Origin: Tateyamaria omphalii
GTDB taxonomy: Bacteria > Pseudomonadota > Alphaproteobacteria > Rhodobacterales > Rhodobacteraceae
DNA length: 64,000 nucleotides
Direction of reading: 5' to 3'
NCBI RefSeq assembly: GCF_019802125.1
Contig: NZ_JAHVHT010000002.1
Coordinates: forward strand, 496,001-560,000
The notes beneath the pieces were generated by a model, which was not told the DNA's origin, did not search any database, and worked only from the letters and a program-made list of their open reading frames with translations. Position numbers and translations under genes: made by a program. Position 1 is the stretch's first letter; each line of letters begins with the position of its first letter. Shown piece by piece: positions 24,788-34,049 of the stretch.

Positions 24788-26407
24788 GTGCAGCAATTAC
24801 TGAATGTCTGGATGGGACTGGATATCAAACGCCAGATAACGGTCGTAGCAGCGACCGTGGCGATGTTTTTGGCGATTCTGGCGATGTCGCGGGTCGTAAC
24901 GGCGCCTACAATGACACTGCTTTATGCAGGGCTCGAAAACGGTGCGGCTGGTGATGTTGTGCGTGCGCTTGAGCAGCGGGGTGTGCCATTCGAGGTGCGT
25001 GGAGGATCAATTTTTGTCGACGCGCAAGAACGAGACCAGCTTCGACTGACCTTGGCAAGTGAAGGTTTGCCCGCAAACAGCAGTCAAGGCTACGAACTCT
25101 TGGACAACCTGTCCGGGTTCGGAACGACATCGCAGATGTTCGATGCCGCATATTGGCGTGCAAAAGAAGGCGAATTGGCACGTACAATTGTGGCCAGCCC
25201 GCATGTTTCAATGGCGCGCGTCCACATTGCCTCAACGGGATCAAATCCGTTTCAGCGCAGCGTCACGCCGACGGCATCCGTCGCAATAACCGCAAATGGA
25301 GGAGAGCTTTCCGCCCAACAGGCCAAGGCAATTCGCTTCCTGGTGGCGTCTGCGGTCGCCGGTCTTTCATCCGACGATGTTGCGGTCATCGATGCCAATG
25401 GAGCTGTCCTGGGTGCCGGTGATGAAGTCGCGCCCGCCAACGGTTCCAATGACAAGGCGCAGATACTTCGAGAACGGGTTGAACGGCTGCTGGAAGCGCG
25501 CGTTGGACCGGGAAATGCTGTGGTTGAGGTCAGTGTTGATACAGTCAACGCGACGGAAGAAATTCGTGAGCGTCGCTTTGATCCGCAGGAACGCGTTGTC
25601 ATCAGCACGGACACCGAAGAGCGGACAAGCACCTCGAATGAGGCAGGCAACGGAGATGTCACTGTCGCCTCCAATCTGCCTGACGGTGAAGGGGCAGGCG
25701 GCGACAATTCGTCTTCGCAAAACTCCGAAACCCGGGAACGGATCAACTACGAAGTGTCTGAAACGGAACGGGCCATCGTCAAATCGGCGGGTGCGATTCG
25801 CCGGGTCACGGTCGCGGTCTTGGTCAACGACGCCGTCGCAGCAGAAGAGGAGGGCGTCGATACCGCCACTCGATCGCCAGAAGAATTGGATGCCTTGCGT
25901 GAACTGGTGGCCTCGGCAGTGGGGTATGATGAAAGCCGGGGTGACGTGATAACGATCAAGGCTATGGCGCTCCAACCGGTCTTGCCCCAAGGCACAACGG
26001 CTGAAACGTCACTGCTCGATGGTTTCCACCTTGATGTGATGTCCGCGATCCAGATGGCTATCCTTGCCATTGTCACCCTGATCCTTGGTTTGTTTGTCGT
26101 AAGACCAGTACTGACGCGCCCGCCTGTTAATGCTGATCCGGTTCCTGCACTGCCACCGGGTATGGCCACCAGCGGTTTTGAAAACACCGCACAGATTGGT
26201 GGGGAATCTGGCGAGCTTCCCGAGATCAACTTGGCGTCTGCACCCCAGATGCTACCGGATCTGCCCGCCATCGATGTGCCTCAGGAAACAAACATGCCCG
26301 CAGTTCTATCGGAGGATCCAGTGGACCGTTTGAGATCCATGATCGGGGAACGGCAGGAAGAAACCGTGGAAATCCTGCGCAGCTGGCTTGAAGAGGAGCG
26401 TGCGTAA
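24788..26407 (+). CDS. fliF: Flagellar MS-ring protein FliF
   Basis: This 539-residue protein has transmembrane segments at about 18-40 and 415-440, the YscJ/FliF domain (LRLTLASEGLPANSSQGYELLD...EGELARTI) and a C-terminal tail ending VDRLRSMIGERQEETVEILRSWLEEE, which is the FliG-binding region. FliF is the scaffold on which the whole basal body is built. GTG 24788 has GGAGG 5 bases upstream. It is followed immediately by fliH (1-bp overlap). fliG is not found nearby although its binding tail is conserved. Confidence 0.95.
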   Translation: MQQLLNVWMGLDIKRQITVVAATVAMFLAILAMSRVVTAPTMTLLYAGLENGAAGDVVRALEQRGVPFEVRGGSIFVDAQERDQLRLTLASEGLPANSSQGYELLDNLSGFGTTSQMFDAAYWRAKEGELARTIVASPHVSMARVHIASTGSNPFQRSVTPTASVAITANGGELSAQQAKAIRFLVASAVAGLSSDDVAVIDANGAVLGAGDEVAPANGSNDKAQILRERVERLLEARVGPGNAVVEVSVDTVNATEEIRERRFDPQERVVISTDTEERTSTSNEAGNGDVTVASNLPDGEGAGGDNSSSQNSETRERINYEVSETERAIVKSAGAIRRVTVAVLVNDAVAAEEEGVDTATRSPEELDALRELVASAVGYDESRGDVITIKAMALQPVLPQGTTAETSLLDGFHLDVMSAIQMAILAIVTLILGLFVVRPVLTRPPVNADPVPALPPGMATSGFENTAQIGGESGELPEINLASAPQMLPDLPAIDVPQETNMPAVLSEDPVDRLRSMIGERQEETVEILRSWLEEERA

Positions 26408-27006
26408 TGTCTGCCGCGCACTTGTTTCAGGACTTCGGGGAGGAAAAACCCAAACCGGCTGATGCGGAAGCTCTGCCATTGGAAGAAGTCGAGGATCAAA
26501 AGCTTGAAGCTTTTGAGAAGGGATTTCAGGCCGGCTGGGAAGACGCGGTGGCAGCGCAGTCCGAAACGCAGTCATTCGTGTCCAGCGATCTCGCATCCAG
26601 CCTGCAAAGCGCTTCGTTTGAATACCACGAACTGCGCGCAACAATGAGCGCGTCTGTCGAAACAATTGTCAAAAACATCACTGATGTAATTCTTCCGCAA
26701 ATCGCGCAGGCCAGCCTTGGCGCGCATGTGCGTGAAAAAGCTCAGGCAATGGCCCGTGCCAGTCTGGACCGGCGCATTGAAATCGCCGTTGCACCCGACA
26801 GCGAAGCCGCAGTCCGCCGAGTTCTAGTGGATGAGATTCCAGAACCGTTTCTGTTGGTTACCGACAATTTGCTCGGCCCGTCTCAAGTGGTCTTGCGCAC
26901 CGAGCGGATGGAAGCGGAGCTGGATCTAGAACGGACTGTCGCCGAAATATCGGATGCAGTTGCATCCTTCTTCGAAGTTCAATCCGCTGAGGTAAATGAT
27001 GACTGA
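26407..27006 (+). CDS. fliH: Flagellar export regulator FliH
   Basis: This 199-residue soluble protein has an acidic N terminus, a helical middle with A/G-rich spacing (FEKGFQAGWEDAVAAQ) and a C-terminal FliH/V-ATPase-E-like domain (RIEIAVAPDSEAAVRRVL, ...ELDLERTVAEISDAV). FliH holds FliI and brings it to the export gate. It begins at the fliF stop and overlaps fliN by 11 bp. Sequence conservation in this family is low, but order and domain layout agree. Confidence 0.82.
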   Translation: MSAAHLFQDFGEEKPKPADAEALPLEEVEDQKLEAFEKGFQAGWEDAVAAQSETQSFVSSDLASSLQSASFEYHELRATMSASVETIVKNITDVILPQIAQASLGAHVREKAQAMARASLDRRIEIAVAPDSEAAVRRVLVDEIPEPFLLVTDNLLGPSQVVLRTERMEAELDLERTVAEISDAVASFFEVQSAEVNDD

Positions 27007-27292
27007 GACTCCTTCCACAAAGGCACTGGCATCGGACACGCACAATCCATTCACCGCTGTTCCGATCGAAATCACGGTATCCGTTGGCCGGGCCAGACCA
27101 ATGATTCGAGACCTGGTTATGCTCGGATCCAATGCTGTTCTGACATTGGACAAGCGGGTGGATGATCCTGTTGACTTGTTTGTTGGCGACAAACTGATCG
27201 CACGTGGCACGCTGGAAGAAGCTGATGGTGACGACCAGGGTCAGCTCGTTGTCCGCTTGACCGAAATCCTTGATCTGGGCGCGGGCTTGTGA
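26996..27292 (+). CDS. fliN: Flagellar motor switch protein FliN (short form)
   Basis: This 98-residue protein is a SpoA-type FliN domain (IEITVSVGRARPMIRDLVML then LDKRVDDPVDLFVGDKLIARGTL), close to the minimal FliN length. FliN forms the lower part of the C ring. Two adjacent ATGs (26996, 26999) overlap the end of fliH; GAGG lies just upstream. fliM, its usual partner, is not in this window. It overlaps or abuts fliP. Confidence 0.92.
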   Translation: MMTETPSTKALASDTHNPFTAVPIEITVSVGRARPMIRDLVMLGSNAVLTLDKRVDDPVDLFVGDKLIARGTLEEADGDDQGQLVVRLTEILDLGAGL

Positions 27293-27299
27293 CCCTGTG

Positions 27300-28022
27300 A
27301 TGAGATGGGCAACGCTATTTTGTTTGCTTGCGCTGTCGCCAACAGCAGCGTTTGCTCAAGATATTGCCATATCGCTGGGTGACGACGCTTCACTCAGTGC
27401 GCGAACCTTGCAGCTTATCGCCTTGATTACAGTGCTCAGCCTTGCCCCGGGGCTGGCCATCATGGTGACTTGCTTCCCGTTTCTGGTGACAGTGCTATCC
27501 ATTTTGCGTCAGGCGATCGGCTTGCAGCAATCCCCACCAAACATGCTGATCGTCAGCCTAGCGCTCTTCTTGACCTATTTCGTAATGGAACCGGTGTTTG
27601 TGGACGCATGGACAAATGGCTTGCGACCACTGGTCGATGAGCAGATCGCGCCGGATGCCGCATTTACCCGCACTTTGCAACCTTTCCGCATATTCATGGT
27701 GAGCCGACTGGATGCAGATACATTTACGGCGATGGCTGATCTTAGGCCGGACGCGCAAGGTGTGGCACTCAGTCCAGATGCTCCGCTATCGGTTTTGGTC
27801 CCGAGCTTCCTTCTGTCGGAGATTTCGCGGGCGTTTCAAGTCGGTTTCCTCATTTTTCTGCCATTCCTGATTATTGATCTGGTCGCGGCAGCTGTTCTGA
27901 TGAGCATGGGTATGATGATGGTTCCTCCGGCAATTGTTTCGCTACCGTTCAAGCTCGCATTTTTCGTTATCGCAGACGGTTGGAGCCTCATTGCTGGCAG
28001 CTTGGTGCGCAGTTATTTTTGA
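27300..28022 (+). CDS. fliP: Flagellar export gate protein FliP
   Basis: This 240-residue protein has a cleavable signal peptide (about 1-20, ...SPTAAFAQ) and the FliP core (LSLAPGLAIMVTCFPFLVTVLSILRQAIG; PSFLLSEISRAFQVGFLIFLPF; MGMMMVPP, given in parts). Together with FliQ and FliR it forms the gate. The frame is open from 27270, but ATG 27300, just after the fliN stop, puts the signal peptide at the N terminus. It ends the fliF-fliH-fliN-fliP operon and is followed by a decayed insertion sequence. Confidence 0.93.
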   Translation: MRWATLFCLLALSPTAAFAQDIAISLGDDASLSARTLQLIALITVLSLAPGLAIMVTCFPFLVTVLSILRQAIGLQQSPPNMLIVSLALFLTYFVMEPVFVDAWTNGLRPLVDEQIAPDAAFTRTLQPFRIFMVSRLDADTFTAMADLRPDAQGVALSPDAPLSVLVPSFLLSEISRAFQVGFLIFLPFLIIDLVAAAVLMSMGMMMVPPAIVSLPFKLAFFVIADGWSLIAGSLVRSYF

Positions 28023-28161
28023 TCCTCCAGCTGAATTGCGTGTGGTGCTTGGCGGCCTCTGCCGTTTCAAAGTCAGACCATCGGAGCCCTGACGCCCGAC
28101 GTCAGAACTTGGCGATTTTCGATTTGCCGAATGGTGCAGGGCTCGAAAACAAGCGGTGAAC

Positions 28162-28936
28162 ATGTCCGCTGTCTGCGTTGAGCGACATGCAGATGACGCC
28201 GCTGGAGCTGTGTTTTAACAACGCACCAAAAGCTCATCATTGATGACAAGTACATGTCGAGCAGAACCAGTTTCACATATCGCAATGGCTTGCGTCGGAC
28301 ATATGCGCCCTCGGAACACGGGCCGCATAAGACGGTCTACAATCGTCGGAAGCCCTGGAGTGATTGGGTGTCCCGCCCAAATAGTGGCGGATCTGGCTAC
28401 CGAGCAAGACAAAGGAGAGGCGATAATGATCACGGTAACCTATTGCACGATCCACGGCACAGCGATCAGAACAGGTGCCGGAGAGAGCGGTTTAGTCGCC
28501 TTATTGTTCGAGCGAAGGGTGTGAAGAACGCGAGGTTGCATGCCATTTGTGATGGATGAAGCAGGTCCCGCATTGGTGGGAAAGACAATGACGAACATCG
28601 CTATCAAGTCTATGCAGAGTTGGGCAGGTCGGTGGGTGCGCTTGCACAAGAGCATCACATCACGTGAGAACTTGCCCAAGATATACATATGCTCGAGCAT
28701 CGAAGCGATGATACAGACTGGATCCGAGAAGATTAAAAGACCGCAGTATGGTGCCTGCATCCTTGCTCGCAAGCTTGCTTTGCTCGCTCGCAAGCGCGGC
28801 CAAACGCGGCTCAATTGGATCGAAATCATGTTCGGAACGCTCGAAGACTGGCCGCGCATGGCAGAGGATCCGAAAGGTGTCGAATGGCCTTGCTCTCAGC
28901 ACCGCCTTCGATGCAACCGTCATTCAATGGCTTTGA
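28162..28936 (+). pseudogene. Decayed IS5-family transposase
   Basis: A transposase of the IS5 family can be read in pieces across three frames. The pieces are an N-terminal part near 28178 (LSDMQMTPLELCF), then 28254-28559 (NGLRRTYAPSEHGPHKTVYNRRKPWSDW, and RLIVRAKGVKNARLHAICDG, given separately), then 28780-28880 (RGQTRLNWIEIMFGTLEDWPRMA) and the end in another frame (LSTAFDATVIQWL, stop at 28934-28936). At least two frameshifts, internal stops and the loss of much of the catalytic middle show it is dead. The remnant sits between the convergent ends of fliP and flgI. Terminal repeats were not identified. The strand and family call rest on these matched motifs. Confidence 0.75.
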
Positions 28937-29049
28937 AACCCAACGAGCCCGAGCCCTGAAAGCCAGAGTTGTTTTGTAAGAGGTTGGGCTTTTTCAGTTT
29001 ATGTCAGCCAAAAAGGCCACGTGCTGCAGGCAGCGAGGCGGTATCAAAG

Positions 29050-30150
29050 CTATCTGACGACAAACTCTGCATGCAACGCGCCGGCCGCTTTGATACTCTT
29101 CAGGATGTCGATCATGTCTCTTGGAGCAACGCCGAGCGCGTTCAGCCCCGCAATGACTTCTGAAAGAGAAGCGCCTTCGGGAACTTCGGCCAGTCCTGGT
29201 CCGTCGTCTTCCTGCAGGTCCACCGTGGTGCGCGGCACTATCACGGTTTGCCCGTCAGCAAATGGGTTGGGTTGGATCGCAAGCGGTTGTTCTTGAATGC
29301 GAAGCGTGAGATTGCCTTGTGACACCGCGACGCGGGAAATGCGCACGTCGTCGCCCATAACGATTGTTCCGGACCTCTGATCGACAACAACCCGCGCTTT
29401 ACGTTCCGGTTCAACGGTGATGTTTTCGATACGTCCCAAAGCGTGCGCTGCTGAGCGCGCGCGCGTCTGAGCAATGTTCAGTGATACCGTTCCGGAATCC
29501 AGCATGGTTGCGACAGACCGTCTAAACTCATCATTGATGGCAGTTTCGATGCGGGCCGCTGTCGTGAAATCAGGGTCACGCAGCGCCAGGCGCATGTTTG
29601 TCAGGCTGCTCAATTCAAAGTCTATTTCCCGTTCGATTCTCGCGCCGGAGGGGATTACGCCAGAGGTCGGTACGCCCTGTGTCACGCGTGCGCCATCTCC
29701 CTCTGCCACAGCACCACCGGCAATGATCGTGCCTTGGGCCACAGCGTAAATCTCGCCATCAGCGGCGTTCATCGGCGTCATGACGAGAGTGCCACCGAGC
29801 AGGCTTTTGGCGTCACCAATTGCAGACACGGTGATGTCAATCTGAGCGCCACTGCGTGCGAACGGAGGCAACGTCGCAGTGACAATTACGGCCGCAACGT
29901 TTTTGGGACGGAATTGCTCACCGGTCACGTTGACGCCGAGACGCTCGAGTATGTTGGTCATGATGTCTTCGGTAAACGGTGCGTTCCGCAAACCGTCACC
30001 TGTTCCATCCAGTCCGACGACCAGCCCATAGCCGACCAGATCGTTGCCGCGCACGCCGTCAAAGTCGACCAGATCCTTTATCCGTACCGGGTTGGCCACG
30101 GCGGCCGTCCCCAAGGCGATGGCGAACAGGCAAATCAGAACACGGATCAT
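29050..30150 (-). CDS. flgI: Flagellar P-ring protein FlgI
   Basis: This 366-residue periplasmic protein has a signal peptide (about 1-19) followed by the highly conserved start VRIKDLVDFDGVRGNDLVGYGLVVGLDGTGDG (given by its ends). FlgI forms the P ring in the peptidoglycan layer with help from FlgA. The C-terminal SLSEVIAGLNALGVAPRDMIDILKSIKAAGAL block is intact. It is the last gene of flgE-flgK-flgL-flgI, overlapping flgL by 4 bp. Confidence 0.96.
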   Translation of the reverse strand: MIRVLICLFAIALGTAAVANPVRIKDLVDFDGVRGNDLVGYGLVVGLDGTGDGLRNAPFTEDIMTNILERLGVNVTGEQFRPKNVAAVIVTATLPPFARSGAQIDITVSAIGDAKSLLGGTLVMTPMNAADGEIYAVAQGTIIAGGAVAEGDGARVTQGVPTSGVIPSGARIEREIDFELSSLTNMRLALRDPDFTTAARIETAINDEFRRSVATMLDSGTVSLNIAQTRARSAAHALGRIENITVEPERKARVVVDQRSGTIVMGDDVRISRVAVSQGNLTLRIQEQPLAIQPNPFADGQTVIVPRTTVDLQEDDGPGLAEVPEGASLSEVIAGLNALGVAPRDMIDILKSIKAAGALHAEFVVR

Positions 30151-31154
30151 CTGACGAAGTTTACCAGTGTCAGATCCGACATGCGGGCGGTAATCGTATA
30201 GAGGGACTGGAGCTGGAATTGGACTGCCTCCAATTGAGTTGCGGTGTCATACGGATCAGCTTGAAGCAAAGCGCCTTTGGCGAACTCGAGCGTGGTTTCT
30301 CGCGTGGCGTTCCGGGTCGCGATGGTGTCGATGCGCGCTTGTGCAGAGCCCAGGTTGCTCTGCGTTGCGGTGAGTTGATCCTTGGCCATGATCAATTCCG
30401 TCCCTGCCAACTCGAGAAGGTCCTGTTGGCTTTCGCTCGATAGGTCCAAGTTGTCGTCAGCCGCAAGAGCGGCCAGCGAGGTGCTTTTGAGTAGATCTCT
30501 GAAAACAGCCTGATCTGCTTTCAGGTCTACGAGGACCTGCTCGTCGTCAGCTATCTGGAAGGGTGCGATCGAACTGTCTGATCCCGAGTATGCGGCACTG
30601 CGGAACCCGGCCGGGTCGTCGAACCACTGAGTTACTGCCGCAATAATATCCTGCACGGTCGTATTGCCTGCCACGGCGGCGCGAAGGTCATCAAGAATGG
30701 TATCCGCGTCGATCAAAGCGGGGCCGTCCGTTGCAGCCCCGGCGAAGATGGAACGCCCCGCGCTTGAAGTATTCAGTGCGGACACAATCGTCTGGAATTC
30801 ATTTGTCGCATCGACTGAAAGCTGATCCAGGACTGGTCCAACCGCGCTGGAAGAGACATTGAGAAGTGTGGTGCTCAGGGCGCCTGCGCTGGCATCCATT
30901 CGGTCAAGGGCGGTTTGCGCGCTTTCGGAAAATTGTGCTGCCTCTGACGTCGCGACCTTGTATGCGGACAGCGTGCGCATGTCTCCTTCAATGTCGGAGA
31001 GGTAGCTGACATTACCAGCCAGCACAGACTTGACATCACTGACCTGCCCACTCGCCAATTCTTCGTTCAGACGCGTCATCTCTGTTTTGAGAGCTGCGCT
31101 GCGACGCTGCAGAAGGAATGTCTGGGCAAGATCACCCAATCCATAAGTGTTCAT
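30147..31154 (-). CDS. flgL: Hook-filament junction protein FlgL
   Basis: This 335-residue protein has a flagellin-like N-terminal helix (LAQTFLLQRRSAALKTEMTRLNEELASG region) and C-terminal helix (LTATQSNLGSAQARIDTIATRN), with a variable centre. FlgL is the second junction protein between hook and filament. It lies 3 bp downstream of flgK and overlaps flgI by 4 bp, which settles the FlgL call among flagellin-like proteins. Confidence 0.92.
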   Translation of the reverse strand: MNTYGLGDLAQTFLLQRRSAALKTEMTRLNEELASGQVSDVKSVLAGNVSYLSDIEGDMRTLSAYKVATSEAAQFSESAQTALDRMDASAGALSTTLLNVSSSAVGPVLDQLSVDATNEFQTIVSALNTSSAGRSIFAGAATDGPALIDADTILDDLRAAVAGNTTVQDIIAAVTQWFDDPAGFRSAAYSGSDSSIAPFQIADDEQVLVDLKADQAVFRDLLKSTSLAALAADDNLDLSSESQQDLLELAGTELIMAKDQLTATQSNLGSAQARIDTIATRNATRETTLEFAKGALLQADPYDTATQLEAVQFQLQSLYTITARMSDLTLVNFVR

Positions 31155-31157
31155 TCT

Positions 31158-32612
31158 CTAGATCCTCATCAGGGCGTCGAACATTTCATCAACTGTCGAG
31201 ATCACACGCGCATTTGCAGCATAGGCCTGTTCAAGGATCATGAGCGTCTGAATTTCAGCGTCCGTATCAACACCATTGGCCAATTCAATTTGTGCCAGCT
31301 CAACAGCTTGAGCTGACGCAAAAGACAGTTGCTGATCGGCCCGCAAGCGATCAGAACCAATTTGCGATGAAATACTGGCGACGATTCCATCCACACCCAA
31401 ACCGGATGAGCCAAATGAACCGGACGCCTGAGGTTGTTTCGCCACCAGTACCTCCTTCAATGCGATCAGGAGTGTTCCATCGCCTGCATCGCCGGGGGCG
31501 GTTGCGCCCAATCCGTCTCTGATCCGCCAGGTTTCTGCACCTGCTTCCGGGTCGACCAGCGCATTCAAGCCAATACGATTCGCCAATCCGACTTCATCCG
31601 AGGGATCGAGCGCGTTGCCCGCGTCCGTGAACAATCCTGGGTCACCCGCAGCGAGGGTTGGATCCACCCCGCTGTCTTCGAAGCGACCGATCAGGTCGCG
31701 TGCGAGGGCGTCGATCTGTACCTGCGCTGCCGGTGCGATCTCATCGCGAATTTCAAATTGTGCGCCTAGTGTCCCGCCATGCAGACGCCCTCTGTCAGCG
31801 CTTGTGTTTACGGAGACCCCGTTCAGTGTCAGCCCGGACAATGTACCATCGCTCACCGACTGGTAGGCCGTGACCACGTTTGCCGGCTCAAAGCCGACTT
31901 CAACGGCGCGGCCTTCCAACAGGATGGCACCGCCCGTTGAATATAGCGCGACGGCCCCGTGATCTCGGGGGACGACGCGGATTGGGACCATTTCGCTGAT
32001 CTCATCAATTATCAGTTGGCGCTGGTCCTGCAATGCGGACAGTTCGGTGCCCTTTTTGTTACTTGCGACGATGCGGGAGTTCAGCGTTTCAATATTTTTA
32101 AGTGCATCGTTCAGCCGCTGGACCTGTGCATCTATGCTGCGATCCGCTTGCGTGCGAGCATCCTCGATTCCCTGGGCTATGCCGTTGATCGATTTCGCAA
32201 GATCCTTTGCAGCAAAGGCCACGGAAGTCAGGCGTTCAGTCGCGTCCGGTCGGCTGGCTGCGGTGATGAGACTTTGTTCAAAATCTGCGACACGCGCTGC
32301 GAGCGATCCTGCGCTGTCGGGCGTGCCGATCAGGTCTTCGATCTTGGTTAGCGCCGACGTGGTTTCCGACCTGTACCCCGCCTCTGCCTCTGCCAGGCGT
32401 CGATCGTTGATCACCTGCTGGTCGACATGGCGCACTACGCCGTTGATCCTGACACCTATCGCCGCTCCGCTGGTATCGGACGAAATCGAAAGTGTCCGGC
32501 GTGCATAACCGGGGGTGTTGGCGTTTGCGATGTTGCTCGACACGATTTCCGAGCCGCGACTCGCGGCTCGAATTCCGGACATTGCAGAGTGTAGTGCGCT
32601 GGAAAGTGACAT
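31158..32612 (-). CDS. flgK: Hook-filament junction protein FlgK
   Basis: This 484-residue protein starts with the FlgK pattern (SLSSALHSAMSGIRAASRGSEIVSSNIANANTPGYARR, by its ends) and ends with a helix that includes LMILEQAYAANARVISTVDEMFD. FlgK caps the finished hook and seats FlgL. The middle (roughly 120-400) is coiled coil and beta domains as usual. It follows flgE after 39 bp and precedes flgL by 3 bp. Confidence 0.95.
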   Translation of the reverse strand: MSLSSALHSAMSGIRAASRGSEIVSSNIANANTPGYARRTLSISSDTSGAAIGVRINGVVRHVDQQVINDRRLAEAEAGYRSETTSALTKIEDLIGTPDSAGSLAARVADFEQSLITAASRPDATERLTSVAFAAKDLAKSINGIAQGIEDARTQADRSIDAQVQRLNDALKNIETLNSRIVASNKKGTELSALQDQRQLIIDEISEMVPIRVVPRDHGAVALYSTGGAILLEGRAVEVGFEPANVVTAYQSVSDGTLSGLTLNGVSVNTSADRGRLHGGTLGAQFEIRDEIAPAAQVQIDALARDLIGRFEDSGVDPTLAAGDPGLFTDAGNALDPSDEVGLANRIGLNALVDPEAGAETWRIRDGLGATAPGDAGDGTLLIALKEVLVAKQPQASGSFGSSGLGVDGIVASISSQIGSDRLRADQQLSFASAQAVELAQIELANGVDTDAEIQTLMILEQAYAANARVISTVDEMFDALMRI

Positions 32613-32651
32613 GTCGCCAAGCCCCGCTCTCAGTTGTGCCGATAGCTGTTA

Positions 32652-33953
32652 TCAGCGTTTGATGTTTGTTGTTTCCTGCAGCATCTCATCCACGGTCTGG
32701 ATCACCTTGGCGTTGGATGAGTAGGCGCGCTGCGTCTGGATCATTGCAGTCAGTTCACCAGCCACATCAACAGCGGATTCTTCCCGTGCATAAGACACGA
32801 TATCGCCTGTCGGACCGTCACCGGCGTCCCAAAGGAAGAAGCTGCCGCTTTCTGGCGAGGGCAGGTAGGTCTGTTGGTCCAGAGCGACCATCCCATTGGG
32901 ATTGGGGAGGTCTACAAGAGGGATCTGGTAGATCGTGCGGTTGATCCCCGTATCGAAAAATGCCGTTACAAATCCGTTGGCATCGACTTCGACATTGGTC
33001 ATGTTTCCAACGGGCGAGCCGTCTTTCGAAATGGATACGGGTGCGAAGCTGTCAGACAGCTGCGTCAGGCCGTCGCTTTCACCCAACTGGCCGATGTTGA
33101 TTTCAAGCGGTCCGCCCTCTGCAGTGATGACGATGTTGCCTGTGGCCGGGTCATATGCGCCGCCGCTGGTTGTTGTCACCGAAGCAAGCGTACCTCCCGC
33201 AGTTCTGCTGTCGTCGAAGGTCAGGACATATTCGCCAACCACTGCACCGTCGAGGGCGGAGTCGGTCAACTGCATCGTCCATTCATTGGATGTACCTGTT
33301 CCCGGAACGGTTGGGGTAAAGCTGATGTTGATGTTTTCGGATGTGCCAAGATTGTCGAAATACTCGACAGAAAGGTATTGCACGTCACCTGCAGACCCCG
33401 CATCCGTATCTGTCGCAGGCAAGTTCACACCCAGCGACAGCTTGGTTGTCGGTTCACCCGAAAACTGGTTCACGTTGATCTGAACAGGTTGCAAGCCGTC
33501 CGAAGTATCCCGCGGGAACGTTGGGACCGTGCCGTCGGGCTGAGCTGGCCAACCCATCAAGACAAGACCAGAATCAGAGCGCAGATATCCAGCTGCGTCC
33601 GTTCGGAAAGACCCGGTTGTTGTCAGGAACATTTGGTTGCTCCCGTTGGCCAGATTGACATCTGTGAGCTGCGCAACCGGCAGCATCCCGCGACCTCGCA
33701 CGGCCAGGTCGGTCGCGTTTGATGTCGACACCAGTGAGCCGCGCTGATCAATCAACCGTTCTGTCGACGCGCGCACGCCGCCCGCGGAATAGGTCGCACC
33801 GTTCGAAGAGATCACCATTGACTGAAAATCAGTCTGAACCCGCTTGTAACCAAAGGTTGATGAATTCGCGATGTTGTCCGAGATAGACGCCAATCGCGTT
33901 GCATTTGCCTGTAGCCCTGCAACACCTGCATTGAGCGAGGAAGAAATCGTCAT
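32652..33953 (-). CDS. flgE: Flagellar hook protein FlgE
   Basis: This 433-residue protein has the axial motif ASISDNIANSSTFGYKRVQTDF near residue 20 and the C-terminal ELTAMIQTQRAYSSNAKVIQTVDEM block, with variable beta domains between. It forms the hook. An upstream ATG at 33977 is in frame, but ATG 33953 has AAAGG at the right distance and gives the conserved MTISSSLNAGV start. It opens the flgE-flgK-flgL-flgI operon; a CtrA-like box lies 56 bp upstream. Confidence 0.95.
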   Translation of the reverse strand: MTISSSLNAGVAGLQANATRLASISDNIANSSTFGYKRVQTDFQSMVISSNGATYSAGGVRASTERLIDQRGSLVSTSNATDLAVRGRGMLPVAQLTDVNLANGSNQMFLTTTGSFRTDAAGYLRSDSGLVLMGWPAQPDGTVPTFPRDTSDGLQPVQINVNQFSGEPTTKLSLGVNLPATDTDAGSAGDVQYLSVEYFDNLGTSENINISFTPTVPGTGTSNEWTMQLTDSALDGAVVGEYVLTFDDSRTAGGTLASVTTTSGGAYDPATGNIVITAEGGPLEINIGQLGESDGLTQLSDSFAPVSISKDGSPVGNMTNVEVDANGFVTAFFDTGINRTIYQIPLVDLPNPNGMVALDQQTYLPSPESGSFFLWDAGDGPTGDIVSYAREESAVDVAGELTAMIQTQRAYSSNAKVIQTVDEMLQETTNIKR

Positions 33954-34008
33954 GGACACGCCTTTCTGCTGTACCAACCAAATTCGGTCAACAGATAGGC
34001 CCGCCGCC

Positions 34009-34023
34009 TTAACGTGCGGCTAA
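34009..34023. promoter_or_regulatory. CtrA-like box (TTAA-N7-CTAA)
   Basis: TTAA, seven bases, CTAA lies 56 bp upstream of the flgE start, just after the motB stop. It has one mismatch to TTAA-N7-TTAA, and its distance matches the box-to-start distance at fliF (61 bp). Inferred operator for the flgE operon. Confidence 0.5.
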
Positions 34024-34049
34024 CAGATAAAATCCAAGCTATTCCACAC

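Noticed and set aside
28089-28105. CTGACG/CGTCAG hairpin after fliP as a terminator
   Set aside because: Six-base stem without a T run; too weak to call.
28440-28859. Minus-strand 139-codon frame in the IS remnant
   Set aside because: The plus strand carries recognisable transposase pieces; this frame is their shadow.
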